Made by a program: the position numbers and the translations under genes. Below are positions 15,460 to 23,490 of a stretch of DNA of 35,963 nucleotides, one piece after another; positions within the stretch are counted from its first letter, which is position 1, and each line of letters opens with the position of its first letter. The DNA comes from Thermohalobaculum sp964576075 (GTDB taxonomy: Bacteria; Pseudomonadota; Alphaproteobacteria; Rhodobacterales; Rhodobacteraceae), in the NCBI GenBank assembly GCA_964576075.1, contig CAZNTX010000035.1, forward strand, positions 1 to 35,963, given 5' to 3'. Under the pieces are notes generated by a model that worked only from the letters and a program-made list of their open reading frames with translations, ran no database searches and was not told the DNA's origin.

Positions 15460-17196
15460 ATGCCGATCCGCCTCGCCCCCGCCCTCCTGCTCGCCGCCCT
15501 CCTCCCCTGCGCGGCCCCGGCCCAGAGCCGCGCGGACCCGGAGGCGGCCACCGCCGGGTCCCTCGCGCCGAAGCCGGAGATCCGCGCCGAGCGGCACATG
15601 ATCGTCGCCGCCAACCCCCATGCGGCGGAGGCCGGGCGCGACATGCTGCGCCGGGGCGGCTCGGCGGCGGATGCGGCGATCGCGGCGCTCCTCGTGCTCG
15701 GCGTCGTCGAGCCGCAGTCCTCGGGCCTCGGCGGCGGCGCCTTCGCGCTCGTCCACGGGCCCGACGGGCTCGCCGCCTGGGACGCGCGCGAGACCGCCCC
15801 CGCCGCCGCGACGCCCGGGCTCTTCCTCGAGGACGGGCAGCCGCTGCCCTGGATCGTCGCGAGCGAGAGCGGCCGCGCCGTCGGCGTGCCGGCGCTCGGG
15901 CGGCTCCTCGAGGCGCTCCATGCGCGCCACGGCCGGCTCGGCTGGGAGGTCCTCGCCGCCCCCGCGATCCGCCTCGCCGAAGCGGGCTTCGCCGTCAGCC
16001 CCCGCCTCGCCGGCCTGACCGAGCGCTTCGCCGAGCGCCTCGCGCGGACCGAGGCGGGGTGGATCTTCCTCCCCGGCGGCCGCCCGCTCGAGGCCGGCGA
16101 GACCCTGCGCCGCCCGGCCCTCGCGCGCACGCTCCGCCGGATCGCCGAGGCCGGCCCCGGCGTCCTCTACGAGGGCGAGATCGCCGCGGCGATCGCCGCC
16201 GCCGCCGCCCGTCCGCCCCGCCCGGGCGCGCTCTCCCCGGCGGATATCGCGGCCTATCGCGCGGTCGAGCGCGCGCCCCTCTGCCTCGCCTATCGCGGCG
16301 CCTGGCGGGTCTGCGGCATGGGCCCGCCCTCCTCCGGGGCCACGACCGTCGGCCAGATCCTCGGCCTCCTCGGCGCCTTCGACATCGCGGGCCTCGGCGC
16401 CGAGCATCCCCGGCTCTGGCATCTCTTCGCCGAGGCCTCCCGCCTCGCCTATGCCGACCGCGCCGCCTATCTCGGCGATCCGGACCGGGTGGACGTCCCC
16501 GCCGACGGCCTCCTCGACCCGGGCTATCTCGCCGACCGCGCCCGCCTGATCGACCCGGCCGCCGCGAGCCGCGGCCCCGCCGCCCCCGGCACGCCCCCCG
16601 GCGCGCCCGCGCGCGGGGCGGGCGGCGGCGGCGAGAGCCCCGGCACCACCCATCTCTCCGTGATCGACGCCGACGGCCTCGCCATCTCCCTCACCGCCTC
16701 GATCGAGACCGCCTTCGGCTCCGGCCGCCTCGCCGCGGGGCTTCTTCTCAACAACCAGCTGACCGACTTCGCCTTCACGCCGGCGGACGCAGCCGGCCGC
16801 CCCCGCGCCAACGCCCCGGACGGCGGCAAGCGCCCCCGGTCCTCCATGGCGCCGACGGTCGTCTACCGCGCGGGCGGGTCCGAGCCGGTCCTCCTCCTCG
16901 GCTCGCCGGGGGGGAGCCGCATCCCGGAATACGTCGCCGGCGCGCTCCTCCGCCTCCTCGACTTCGGCCAGGGTCCGGCCGAGGCGGCGGCGGGCTTCCA
17001 CCTCTCCCACCGTAACCGCGGCGAGACCGTGCTCGAGACCGCCGCGCCAGAGGCGCTCGCCCGCGGCCTCGCCGCCCGCGGCCATGCCGTCTCCCGCGCC
17101 GAGATGACCTCCGGCCTCCACATCCTGCGGATCTCCCCGGAGGGCCTCTCCGGCGGCGCCGACCCCCGCCGCGAAGGCACGGCCCTCGGCGACTGA
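15460..17196 (+). CDS. ggt: Gamma-glutamyltransferase (glutathione hydrolase) proenzyme
   Basis: A 578-residue periplasmic N-terminal-nucleophile hydrolase that removes or transfers the gamma-glutamyl group of glutathione and related peptides. It has a clear signal peptide (MPIRLAPALLLAALLPCAAPAQ). The autoprocessing site is GTTHLSV, with Thr396 expected to become the N-terminus and nucleophile of the small subunit. Other family blocks are RRGGSAADAAIAALLVLGVVEP, SSGLGGGAF, PPSSGATTVGQIL, LLNNQLTDF, RPRSSMAPT and GSPGGSRI. The region just before the cleavage site (PGTPPGAPARGAGGGGES) is Gly/Pro-rich and flexible, as expected for a processing loop. The ATG at 15460 has GGAG upstream. A weak hairpin follows at 17221-17244. 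Confidence 0.95.
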   Translation: MPIRLAPALLLAALLPCAAPAQSRADPEAATAGSLAPKPEIRAERHMIVAANPHAAEAGRDMLRRGGSAADAAIAALLVLGVVEPQSSGLGGGAFALVHGPDGLAAWDARETAPAAATPGLFLEDGQPLPWIVASESGRAVGVPALGRLLEALHARHGRLGWEVLAAPAIRLAEAGFAVSPRLAGLTERFAERLARTEAGWIFLPGGRPLEAGETLRRPALARTLRRIAEAGPGVLYEGEIAAAIAAAAARPPRPGALSPADIAAYRAVERAPLCLAYRGAWRVCGMGPPSSGATTVGQILGLLGAFDIAGLGAEHPRLWHLFAEASRLAYADRAAYLGDPDRVDVPADGLLDPGYLADRARLIDPAAASRGPAAPGTPPGAPARGAGGGGESPGTTHLSVIDADGLAISLTASIETAFGSGRLAAGLLLNNQLTDFAFTPADAAGRPRANAPDGGKRPRSSMAPTVVYRAGGSEPVLLLGSPGGSRIPEYVAGALLRLLDFGQGPAEAAAGFHLSHRNRGETVLETAAPEALARGLAARGHAVSRAEMTSGLHILRISPEGLSGGADPRREGTALGD

Positions 17197-17220
17197 CGCA
17201 GCCCCGGACGCACCATCGGC

Positions 17221-17244
17221 CGCCCCGTCCCACGCGGCGGGGCG
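17221..17244 (+). terminator. Possible hairpin terminator after ggt
   Basis: CGCCCCG at 17221-17227 pairs with CGGGGCG at 17238-17244 around a 10-nt loop, 25 nt after the ggt stop. There is no U-tract, and such pairs arise easily at this base composition, so this is a weak call. The surrounding gap 17197-17447 contains no credible gene. Confidence 0.25.
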
Positions 17245-17447
17245 CCCGCGGGCGCAGGCAGCCGAGGTCCCGCCATGCTCGCCCCTCCCCTCCCGTCGGC
17301 GAGACCGGCCCCAGGCGCCGGCCGCCGCCGGGACGCACCCACCGACCCCACAGGCGCCCGTGCCCCGGCTCCCTTCGACGCGAGCGGGGGCCGGCGCGTC
17401 CGCAGGCCCGCCCCCCGGGAGCGGACCATGGCGCGGGCGGCGGCCCC

Positions 17448-18413
17448 TCAGGCCCCGGCGAGGCGGCTGCGGAGGAAGGCGGCGCGGCGGGCGGCGGCGG
17501 CCTCGGCGATCCCGAGGTCGAACTGGTCGTAGGCATGCACCCCGCCCGGCGCGATGTCGAGCGCGGCGCGCCCCCCGGCGGCCTGCCAGCGCGCCGCCAT
17601 GAAGAGCGAATCGTCGAGGAGCGGATCCGCCGTCCCCACCTGGAAAAGCGCCGGCGGCAGCCCGGAGAGGTCGGCGAGGAGCGGCGAGGCGGCGGGGTCG
17701 GCCCGGTCCCCCTCCCCCATCAGATTGCCGACGAACCAGTCGACGATCGGCGTCGAGAGGATCAGGAACCGCTCCCCCCAATTGCGCATCGAGGGCGTGC
17801 CGCGCAGATCGTAGATCCCGTAGGCCAGCGCCGCCCCCGCGACCCGGTCGGCCAGCCCCTCCTCCCGCAGCGCCAGCAGGAGCGAGGCCGCGAGATGCGC
17901 CCCTGCGCTCTCCCCTGCGAGCACGAGCGGGCCAGGCTCGCGGGCCAGGATCGCGCGCGCCGCGGCCAGGCAGTCCTCGAGGCAGGCGGGCCAGCGATGC
18001 TCCGGCGCGAGGCGGTAGCGCACCGAGAGCACCCGGCAGCCGGCGGCGCTGGCGAGCGCCTGGCAGGTCGCGTCGTATTGCTCTGGCGCGTTGAAGGTCC
18101 AGCCGCCGCCGTGGATATGCAGACAGGTGCCGCGGGCCGCGCCCTCGGGCCGGCTCTCGCGCAGCGCCGGGGCGCCGGGGATCTCCACCCAGGCCGAGCC
18201 CTCCCGCGGGCCGCGAAGCGGAAACACCCCCTTGCCCTCCGCGCGCAGCCGGCGCATTTCCGGGATCGGCACCTCCATGGGCGCCGGCAGCCCGGCGAGC
18301 ATCGCCTCGAGGCGGGCGTTGAACTCGGCCGTCTCCGGGGCGACCGCCTCGGGCGCGAAGGGCGACGGATTGCCGCCCACCTGGGGGTCGATGGGCTCGG
18401 GGTCCCGGTCCAT
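17448..18413 (-). CDS. Alpha/beta hydrolase of the hormone-sensitive lipase (HSL, family IV) type
   Basis: A 321-residue esterase. The oxyanion-hole motif HGGG is at 101-104, the nucleophile is Ser169 in GESAG, and the other catalytic residues are most likely Asp263 (GTADPLLDDS) and His293 (GGVHAYD). These features define the HSL or family IV carboxylesterases, which act on short acyl esters. No signal peptide is visible, so it should be cytoplasmic. ATG 18413 has GAGAGGAG upstream. It is divergent from a renalase-like flavoprotein gene with 81 nt between starts. The natural substrate is not predictable from sequence. Confidence 0.9.
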   Translation of the reverse strand: MDRDPEPIDPQVGGNPSPFAPEAVAPETAEFNARLEAMLAGLPAPMEVPIPEMRRLRAEGKGVFPLRGPREGSAWVEIPGAPALRESRPEGAARGTCLHIHGGGWTFNAPEQYDATCQALASAAGCRVLSVRYRLAPEHRWPACLEDCLAAARAILAREPGPLVLAGESAGAHLAASLLLALREEGLADRVAGAALAYGIYDLRGTPSMRNWGERFLILSTPIVDWFVGNLMGEGDRADPAASPLLADLSGLPPALFQVGTADPLLDDSLFMAARWQAAGGRAALDIAPGGVHAYDQFDLGIAEAAAARRAAFLRSRLAGA

Positions 18414-18494
18414 GATGGCTCCTCTCGCCGCGCGTCCCGATAGAGCCCGAGCGCGCCGTCCGGCGCAAGAGACCACACAGCCGAGGGGAAGCCC

Positions 18495-19433
18495 ATGACC
18501 GAGAGGATCGCGATCGTCGGCGCCGGGATGGCGGGGCTCGCCTGCGCCCGCGCGCTGGCCGAGGCCGGGCGCGCAGCGGTGGTGTTCGAGAAGAGCCGCG
18601 GCCCCGGCGGGCGCGCCGCCACGCGCCGGGGCGAGGGGCCGCCCTTCGACCACGGCGCCCCCGGCTTCCGCGCCACGCGCCCGGGCTTCGCCGCAGAGAT
18701 CGCCGCCTGGGTCGCCGCCGGGCACGCCGCGCCCTGGCCGGCCGCGGGACAGGGGATGCACACCGGCCTGCCGGGCATGAGCGGCATCGCCGCGCCCCTC
18801 GCCGCCGGGCTCGACCTGCGCCTCGGCGCCCGCGTCACCGCGCTCCGCCGCGGCGCGGAGGGCTGGCGGCTCGAACTCGGCGAGGATCGGGCCGAGGGGC
18901 CCTTCGCAGGCGTCGCGCTCTGCGTGCCCGCAGCGCAGGCGCTCGCCCTCCTCGAACCCGTGGGCGACCCGTTTCCGGCCCTCGCCGGCGTCGAGATGGA
19001 GCCCTGCTGGACCGTCATGGCCGCCTTCGCCGCGCCGACCGGCATCGCCGCCGACCGGCTGGAGGGCGACGGCCGCCCGCTCGCGCTCGCCCTCCGGCAG
19101 GGCGGCAAACCCGGCCGGGCCGCGGCCCCCGAGGCGTGGGTGCTCCATGCCGGGGCCGACTGGTCGCGCCTCTGGCTCGAGGAGCCCCCCGAGCATGCCG
19201 CAGCCGCGCTCACCGCCGCCTTCGCCGAGGCCGCCGGGCGCGATCTCCCCGCCCCCGAGACGCTGATGGTCCATCGCTGGCGCTACGCCCGCTGCGCCCG
19301 GCCGCTGGAGGTCCCCTGCCTCTGGGACTGGCCGCGCGGGCTCGGCGCGGCGGGCGACTGGAGCGGCACCGAGGGCATCCCCGACGCGCTGGCGAGCGGG
19401 CGCGCGCTCGCCCTGCGCATCCTCGCCCGCTGA
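18495..19433 (+). CDS. Renalase-like FAD-dependent amine/NAD(P)H oxidoreductase
   Basis: A 312-residue flavoprotein. The FAD-binding beta-alpha-beta motif is IVGAGMAGLACARAL (GAGMAG at 9-14), followed by VFEKSRGPGGRAATRR, which contains the flavin pyrophosphate-contacting GPGGRxxT pattern typical of bacterial renalase-like proteins (which oxidise aberrant dihydronicotinamides). The C-terminal GDWSGTEGIPDALASGRALA block is the usual second FAD contact. No signal peptide. It lies upstream of the tRNA-Leu gene on the same strand and divergent from the HSL-type hydrolase. Assignment to the flavoprotein group is sound; the substrate is uncertain. Confidence 0.87.
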   Translation: MTERIAIVGAGMAGLACARALAEAGRAAVVFEKSRGPGGRAATRRGEGPPFDHGAPGFRATRPGFAAEIAAWVAAGHAAPWPAAGQGMHTGLPGMSGIAAPLAAGLDLRLGARVTALRRGAEGWRLELGEDRAEGPFAGVALCVPAAQALALLEPVGDPFPALAGVEMEPCWTVMAAFAAPTGIAADRLEGDGRPLALALRQGGKPGRAAAPEAWVLHAGADWSRLWLEEPPEHAAAALTAAFAEAAGRDLPAPETLMVHRWRYARCARPLEVPCLWDWPRGLGAAGDWSGTEGIPDALASGRALALRILAR

Positions 19434-19489
19434 GCCCCCCGCTTGCCCCGGGGCGCCGCGCATGGCCGCGCCGGACGCGCCGGCCCCTC

Positions 19490-19511
19490 GCGAAACCGGC
19501 GCGAAACCGGC
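19490..19511. repeat. Tandem 11-bp direct repeat
   Basis: GCGAAACCGGC occurs twice back to back (19490-19500 and 19501-19511), between the flavoprotein gene and tRNA-Leu. It lies about 50 bp upstream of the likely tRNA promoter. No function is evident. Confidence 0.6.
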
Positions 19512-19561
19512 GCAGGCGCGGACCTCGCCCCCCCCCGCGGTCTCGTTCGGGAAGCCCATTG

Positions 19562-19590
19562 TTGTCAGTGCCTTAGGGAGATAGAGAGAT
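19562..19590 (+). promoter_or_regulatory. Candidate promoter of tRNA-Leu
   Basis: TTGTCA at 19562-19567 resembles a sigma-70 -35 box, and 17 nt later AGAGAT (19585-19590) could serve as the -10, giving a start about 25-30 nt before the mature tRNA. This is the most A+T-rich stretch between 19434 and 19623. The -10 match is poor, so the call is tentative. Confidence 0.35.
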
Positions 19591-19623
19591 GTCGGGGCCC
19601 GAACCGGGTCCCGGACGCGCGAT

Positions 19624-19709
19624 GCGGGCGTGGTGGAATGGTAGACACATGGCACTTAAAATGCCTGGGCCGGAAGGCCGTGCCGGTTCGAGTCCGGCCG
19701 CCCGCACCA
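19624..19709 (+). tRNA. tRNA-Leu (anticodon UAA)
   Basis: An 86-nt class II tRNA with encoded CCA. Acceptor GCGGGCG (19624-19630) pairs with CGCCCGC (19699-19705); discriminator A19706; CCA 19707-19709. The anticodon loop CTTAAAA (19655-19661) gives anticodon TAA (19657-19659), which reads UUA and UUG. The long variable arm GGCC-GGAA-GGCC is diagnostic of Leu/Ser type, and the T arm has GGTTCGAGTCC. In this genome UUA codons must be very rare, so this tRNA mainly serves UUG. Confidence 0.97.
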
Positions 19710-20068
19710 CCCTCCCCCAACGGTGGCAGAGACACCTCGCGGGGTCCGACATCTCGCGCAAGCCATCTCACTGCCTCGGCTTTTCGGGGGAGCGATACGG
19801 CTCGCCCGAGAACGATCGCGGCGATGGGGATCGGGATCGCTCCCTGACCGATCCTGGGCTCGCGCCGCCTCCCCGCGCCGACCGGGGGGCCAGCCAGGGC
19901 AAGGGCCGGGGAGGCCAACCGGCTCGTCCTGACACCGGTCCGACATCCCGCATCCTCCGGCCGTGACGGTCCGGGGTCGGCCGGGGCCAGCACGGCGCCC
20001 GATCCGCCGTGCGGCGGCACCGGCGCGGGGCGATCCGGCTGTCCTACGCCCGCCTCGCGGTTCCCACG
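19710..20068. other. 359-bp gap between tRNA-Leu and the MFS gene
   Basis: No credible gene: the open frames lack ribosome sites and family features. The stretch includes a 9-bp inverted repeat (GGGAGCGAT 19788-19796, ATCGCTCCC 19836-19844) and the base composition is slightly lower than that of the flanking genes. The 3' side of tRNA genes is a common integration site, but I found no second copy of the tRNA end here and no integrase. Confidence 0.5.
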
Positions 20069-21232
20069 TCATCCCCGCGGCCCCAGGGCGCGACGGGCGT
20101 GGAGAAGGGCGGCGGCCAACGGCGCGACGGCGGCGACGACGAAGGCGGTGGCGAGATCGGCGAGGTCGGCGAGGGCACCGGCCAGGGCGGGCCCCGCGAC
20201 GCTGCCGAGGGCGACGCCGACGAGCGCCGCGGTGAAGCCGAGCGAGCCGCGCCCGGGGAAGAGCCGCAGACTCCAGAAGGAGAGAACGGCGCTGATCGTC
20301 ATGACAGCGGCGCCGTGCAGGCCGGCGGCGAGGAGCACCGCAGTCCAGGACCCCGGCGCCCAGGCGACCAGCACCAGGGAGGCCGCGAAGGCCGCGAAGA
20401 TCGCCGTCAGCAGCCAGGCGAGGCCGAGCCGGGCCTCGATCCGCCCCGTCGCGAGCCCGAGGAGGCCGCAGAGACCGTAGGCGAGGAAGATCGCCCCGGG
20501 GGCTGCCCGGTCCGGCAGCCCGGCGAGGCCGCCCGCCGCGACCACCCGATCGGCGGCGAAGGAGAGGAAAACGGCGTTGCTCGCCCCGAAGCAGACCGCC
20601 GCGCCGTAGAGCGGCGCCGCCCGCGCCCCGAGGAGCCCGGAGAGCCCGCCCGGCGCCGCGGTATCGGGGCCGCGCCCGCCCGGCACCCCGGTCCGGGCCA
20701 TCAGCGCGGCCAGGAGGCCGGCCGCCGTGAACACGCCCCAGGCGAGGCGCCAATCCGCCGCGCCGAGCGTCGCGCCGAGGAAGAGCGCCCCCGCAGCCGC
20801 GACGCCGATCGTCGTCCCGGTGGAGACCGCGGAGAGCACCCCGGGGCGGGCCTCGGCCGGGACGACGCGCTCGGCGGCGTCGTTGAACGGCGCCCAGCAA
20901 AACCCCGCGCTCGCCCCCGCGAGCGCCACCCCGACGGCGAGGTGCATCGGTCCGCCGGCGCTCGCCACGGCCAGGAACCCGGCACTCGCCGACAGCGCGC
21001 CGAGCACGATCGGCAGGCGCTGCCCGACCCGGAGCGCGAGCCAGGCCGTCAGCGGCAGCGCCGCGAGGAAGGCGAGGAAGCCGAGGCTCGCGATCAGCCC
21101 CGCGAGCGTGCTCGAGAGCGCGAAGCTCTCCCGGAAGGTCGGCAGGAAAAGGCCGAAGCCCATCCGCGCCGGCCCGAAACTGACCGCGGTGGCGACGACC
21201 CCCGCGGCGGCGAGCCGGAAGCCGTCTGTCAT
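20069..21232 (-). CDS. MFS transporter
   Basis: A 387-residue inner-membrane protein with about 12 hydrophobic helices, matching the major facilitator superfamily in size and pattern. Family features include FGPARMGFGLFLP in the first helix, the loop after helix 2 ending LALRVGQRLP, and helix 4/5 AGASAGFCWAPFNDAAERVVP. A central cytoplasmic loop (residues about 180-205, GGRGPDTAAPGG) separates the halves. The substrate cannot be inferred; the N-terminal half recalls sugar or drug exporters. ATG 21232 (MTDGFRL) is used. A CTTACC-CA-GGTAAG palindrome lies 35 nt upstream of the start and could be a repressor operator. The LysE-type gene is 81 nt upstream on the same strand. Confidence 0.88.
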   Translation of the reverse strand: MTDGFRLAAAGVVATAVSFGPARMGFGLFLPTFRESFALSSTLAGLIASLGFLAFLAALPLTAWLALRVGQRLPIVLGALSASAGFLAVASAGGPMHLAVGVALAGASAGFCWAPFNDAAERVVPAEARPGVLSAVSTGTTIGVAAAGALFLGATLGAADWRLAWGVFTAAGLLAALMARTGVPGGRGPDTAAPGGLSGLLGARAAPLYGAAVCFGASNAVFLSFAADRVVAAGGLAGLPDRAAPGAIFLAYGLCGLLGLATGRIEARLGLAWLLTAIFAAFAASLVLVAWAPGSWTAVLLAAGLHGAAVMTISAVLSFWSLRLFPGRGSLGFTAALVGVALGSVAGPALAGALADLADLATAFVVAAVAPLAAALLHARRALGPRG

Positions 21233-21267
21233 CGCCCGCGCCGTGGCATCGCGCTTTCCCTTGCCGC

Positions 21268-21281
21268 CTTACCCAGGTAAG
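21268..21281. promoter_or_regulatory. Palindrome CTTACC-CA-GGTAAG upstream of the MFS gene
   Basis: Perfect 6-bp arms with a 2-bp centre, placed 36-49 nt before the MFS start and 33 nt after the LysE-type stop. TTACC..GGTAA dyads are common in TetR- and MarR-type operators of transporter genes. No regulator gene is adjacent, so the regulator is unknown. It could also form a short RNA hairpin ending the upstream transcript. Confidence 0.35.
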
Positions 21282-21313
21282 CCCCGCACCCGTCGCGGCA
21301 AAGCCCCCGGGCG

Positions 21314-21904
21314 TCAGAGCTGGGCGGCGACGGCGAGGCCCACCACGGCGAGCATCGCCGCGGCCATCGCGATGTTGATCCCCCGCTGCAGCCGCGGCGC
21401 GAGTTCGAGCCGGCGCAGGCTCACCCCGGCCCAGAGCCAGAGGATGTGGATCGGGATCCAGATCGCGTTCATGATGGCGAATTTGATCGCGACCTCCCAG
21501 GCCGGCGCCTCCGCCATGAAGGGGAACCCGGAGAAGAACGCGGTGTTGACCGCATAGGCCTTCGGGTTGATCGGCTGCAGCGCGAGCCCGTTCCAGAAGC
21601 CCGGCGCCCGCTCCGAATGGATGAAGGCGATCTTCGCCCCGGCGAAGGCGATCTTGGCCGCGAGATAGAGGAGATAGAGCGCAGAGCCCCAGAGCAGCGC
21701 TGCGCGCAGCCCCGGCACCGCGAGCGCCGCCGCCGCGAGGCCGGAGACGACGAGCCCCGCGACCAGGTTGTTCCCGGCCCACAGCCCGCCCACATAGGCG
21801 ATCCCCGGCCGCCAGCCGAAGCCCGAGCCGACGCCCGCGGCCGACAGCACCCCGGGCCCGGGCGTCACGATCAGGAAGAACACGGCGGCGGCGAACTCCA
21901 GCAT
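21314..21904 (-). CDS. LysE/RhtB-family exporter
   Basis: A 196-residue inner-membrane protein with five to six hydrophobic helices. The family signature TPGPG (residues 14-18) follows the first helix, and the second, INPKAYAVNTAFF, precedes helix 4, as in RhtB/LysE amino-acid exporters. Likely role: export of an amino acid or related metabolite. ATG 21904 (MLEFAAAVFFLIV) is the natural start. Downstream on the same strand is the MFS gene (81 nt), and upstream is the VPLPA-CTERM remnant (80 nt), also on the minus strand. Confidence 0.92.
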   Translation of the reverse strand: MLEFAAAVFFLIVTPGPGVLSAAGVGSGFGWRPGIAYVGGLWAGNNLVAGLVVSGLAAAALAVPGLRAALLWGSALYLLYLAAKIAFAGAKIAFIHSERAPGFWNGLALQPINPKAYAVNTAFFSGFPFMAEAPAWEVAIKFAIMNAIWIPIHILWLWAGVSLRRLELAPRLQRGINIAMAAAMLAVVGLAVAAQL

Positions 21905-21984
21905 GTGTGCGCCCTAGCAGCCCCCCGCGCCGATGGCAACGCAGGCCCGCCCGGGGGGGGGCGGCGGCGCCCCGCGAGCCAGAT

Positions 21985-22350
21985 CTACAAGCGCGCCCGC
22001 CGCCGCTTTCCAGCCGCAGCCGCCAGCGCCCCGACCGCGACCGCCAGCAACGGCAGCCCCGCCGGCAGCGGCACCTCCGTCACATCGGAAATGTCTACGG
22101 GGACGTCGGTCAGTTCGCCGAAAATACTCAGGTCGAGAAACTCCCCCGACTCGGTGTTGAACCGTGCATCGAATTGCAAGCCGCCGTGGTCCTCCAACAG
22201 CGACAGCGCATCCACGAGCCCCGTCGAGGCCAGCAAATCGCTCGAATCCGGCACGCCGCTCGCCGTCAGCCGCACTCGCGAGTTCGACACGCGGGTGTAG
22301 GTCCGCGGAATACCGAACTCCGTCCCCACCGGCGTCTCGAGCGCAGCCGG
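21985..22350 (-). pseudogene. Remnant of a VPLPA-CTERM sorting-signal protein
   Basis: The last 30 residues read VPLPAGLPLLAVAVGALAAA followed by AGKRRRARL: the VPLPA box, one membrane helix and a basic tail that together define the VPLPA-CTERM signal of Rhodobacterales, handled by exosortase/archaeosortase-type enzymes. The preceding about 90 residues (RTYTRVSNSRVRLTASG, GGLQFDARFNTESGEFLDL) look like the end of a secreted beta-rich domain. No signal peptide, ATG or Shine-Dalgarno can be found for it: the only near start is a GTG at 22329 with no ribosome site, and further upstream the frame runs antisense to eutB-like coding sequence. G+C is visibly lower than in neighbours. I read it as a 5'-truncated gene; the upper boundary is approximate. 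Confidence 0.65.
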
Positions 22351-22393
22351 GTCGCGGGTGTCTGCAAGCCTGCGGTGCCGGGAGCCGAGCGGC

Positions 22394-22423
22394 GCCGTCC
22401 CGGGCGGGCTTGCGCGGGACGGC
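22394..22423. promoter_or_regulatory. 9-bp inverted repeat upstream of the eutB-like gene
   Basis: GCCGTCCCG (22394-22402) pairs with CGGGACGGC (22415-22423) around a 12-nt loop, 42 nt before the eutB-like ATG. It could be a leader hairpin, an operator, or an old terminator for whatever once preceded the VPLPA-CTERM remnant. The symmetry is exact; the role is unknown. Confidence 0.35.
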
Positions 22424-22464
22424 CCGGCGTGCTCCGACTGGGCGGAGCGATGCGGGAGGGGGCG

Positions 22465-23490
22465 ATGGCGCAGACGGCCGAAGCGGCGGAATTCGGGCTC
22501 GACCGGGTGTTCGCCGCGGCCCGGCGCATCGCGGGGCGCGCCGATGCGACCCCGCTCGTCCCCTCGCCCCACATGACCCGCCTCGCCGGCGCCGAGATGC
22601 TGCTGAAGCTCGAGATCGCCCAGCCGATCGGGGCGTTCAAGCTGCGCGGCGCGCTCAACGCGGTGGCGGCGCTGCCGGACACCACCCCCGGCGTCACCTG
22701 CTGCTCCACCGGCAATCACGGGCGCGGCGTCGCCTATGCCGCCGCGGCGCGGGGGATGCGCGCCGTCGTCTGCATGTCGCGCCTCGCGCCAGAGGCCAAG
22801 GTCTCCGGCGTGCGCGCGCTCGGCGCCGAGGCCCGGATCGTCGGGCGCAGCCAGGACGAGGCGCAGACCGAGGCCGCCCGCCTCGCCACAGAGGAGGGCC
22901 TCGCCGAGATCTCCCCCTTCGACGACCCCGACGTCGTCGCGGGACAGGCCACCATCGGGCTCGAGCTTCTCGCCGCCCGCCCCGATCTCGCGACGATCCT
23001 CGTGCCGCTCTCGGGCGGCGGGCTCGCCGGCGGGATCGCCTTCGCGGCCAAGCGGATCAAGCCCTCCCTCCGGGTGATCGGCGTCTCGATGGACCGGGGC
23101 GCGGCGATGCACGCCTCCCTCGCCGCGGGCCGCCCCGTCGAGGTCGAGGAGGTCGAGAGCCTCGCCGACAGCCTCGGCGGGGGCATCGGGCTCGACAACC
23201 GCCTCTCCTTCCCCCTCTGCCGCGACTATCTCGACGCCACGGTCCTCGTCACCGAGGAAGAGATCTACCGCGCGCTGCAGCGGATCTATTACGAGGACCG
23301 GATCGTCTGCGAGGGGGCCTGCGTCGTCGGCCTCGCGGCGGTCGCGGAGGGGCGGGTGCGCCTCGACGGGCCGACGGCCACCATCGTCACCGGGCGCAAT
23401 CTCGACATGCGCCGCCATGCCGACATCATGCAGGGCCGCGACGTGGTCCTCGGCGCCTACACCGTGAGAGGAGAGCCCTATGCCCCGTGA
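22465..23490 (+). CDS. eutB: EutB/BhcB-like PLP-dependent dehydratase (threonine dehydratase family)
   Basis: A 341-residue fold-type II PLP enzyme. The PLP lysine is Lys59 in GAFKLRGALN, the Asn loop STGNHG is at 81-86, and the phosphate-binding glycine loop SGGGLAGG at 183-190. It lacks the C-terminal ACT regulatory domain of biosynthetic IlvA. Similar proteins are EutB of hydroxyectoine breakdown and BhcB, the beta-hydroxyaspartate dehydratase of the beta-hydroxyaspartate cycle; both make an enamine/imine from a hydroxy-amino acid. The ATG at 22465 has GGGAGGGGG just upstream, better placed than the ATG at 22450. Its stop lies 11 nt inside the next gene, an OCD-family reductase, so the two are coupled. 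The symbol is provisional, because eutA, eutD, eutE and bhcA/bhcC are not in the window. Confidence 0.85.
   Translation: MAQTAEAAEFGLDRVFAAARRIAGRADATPLVPSPHMTRLAGAEMLLKLEIAQPIGAFKLRGALNAVAALPDTTPGVTCCSTGNHGRGVAYAAAARGMRAVVCMSRLAPEAKVSGVRALGAEARIVGRSQDEAQTEAARLATEEGLAEISPFDDPDVVAGQATIGLELLAARPDLATILVPLSGGGLAGGIAFAAKRIKPSLRVIGVSMDRGAAMHASLAAGRPVEVEEVESLADSLGGGIGLDNRLSFPLCRDYLDATVLVTEEEIYRALQRIYYEDRIVCEGACVVGLAAVAEGRVRLDGPTATIVTGRNLDMRRHADIMQGRDVVLGAYTVRGEPYAP

Noticed and set aside
17275..17532. Short plus-strand frame after ggt.
   Set aside because: Overlaps the hydrolase gene end in antisense, Pro/Arg/Ala-rich and without a start signal.
14263..18468. A 1401-codon minus-strand open frame spanning the small membrane genes to the hydrolase.
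   Set aside because: Antisense to ggt over most of its length and out of frame with the real minus-strand genes; composition artefact.
19573..19761. Minus-strand frames over tRNA-Leu.
   Set aside because: They read the reverse of a well-formed tRNA; no protein expected.
20009..21280. A 423-codon plus-strand open frame over the MFS gene.
   Set aside because: Antisense to the transmembrane protein; highly charged and repetitive, as expected for the reverse of hydrophobic codons.
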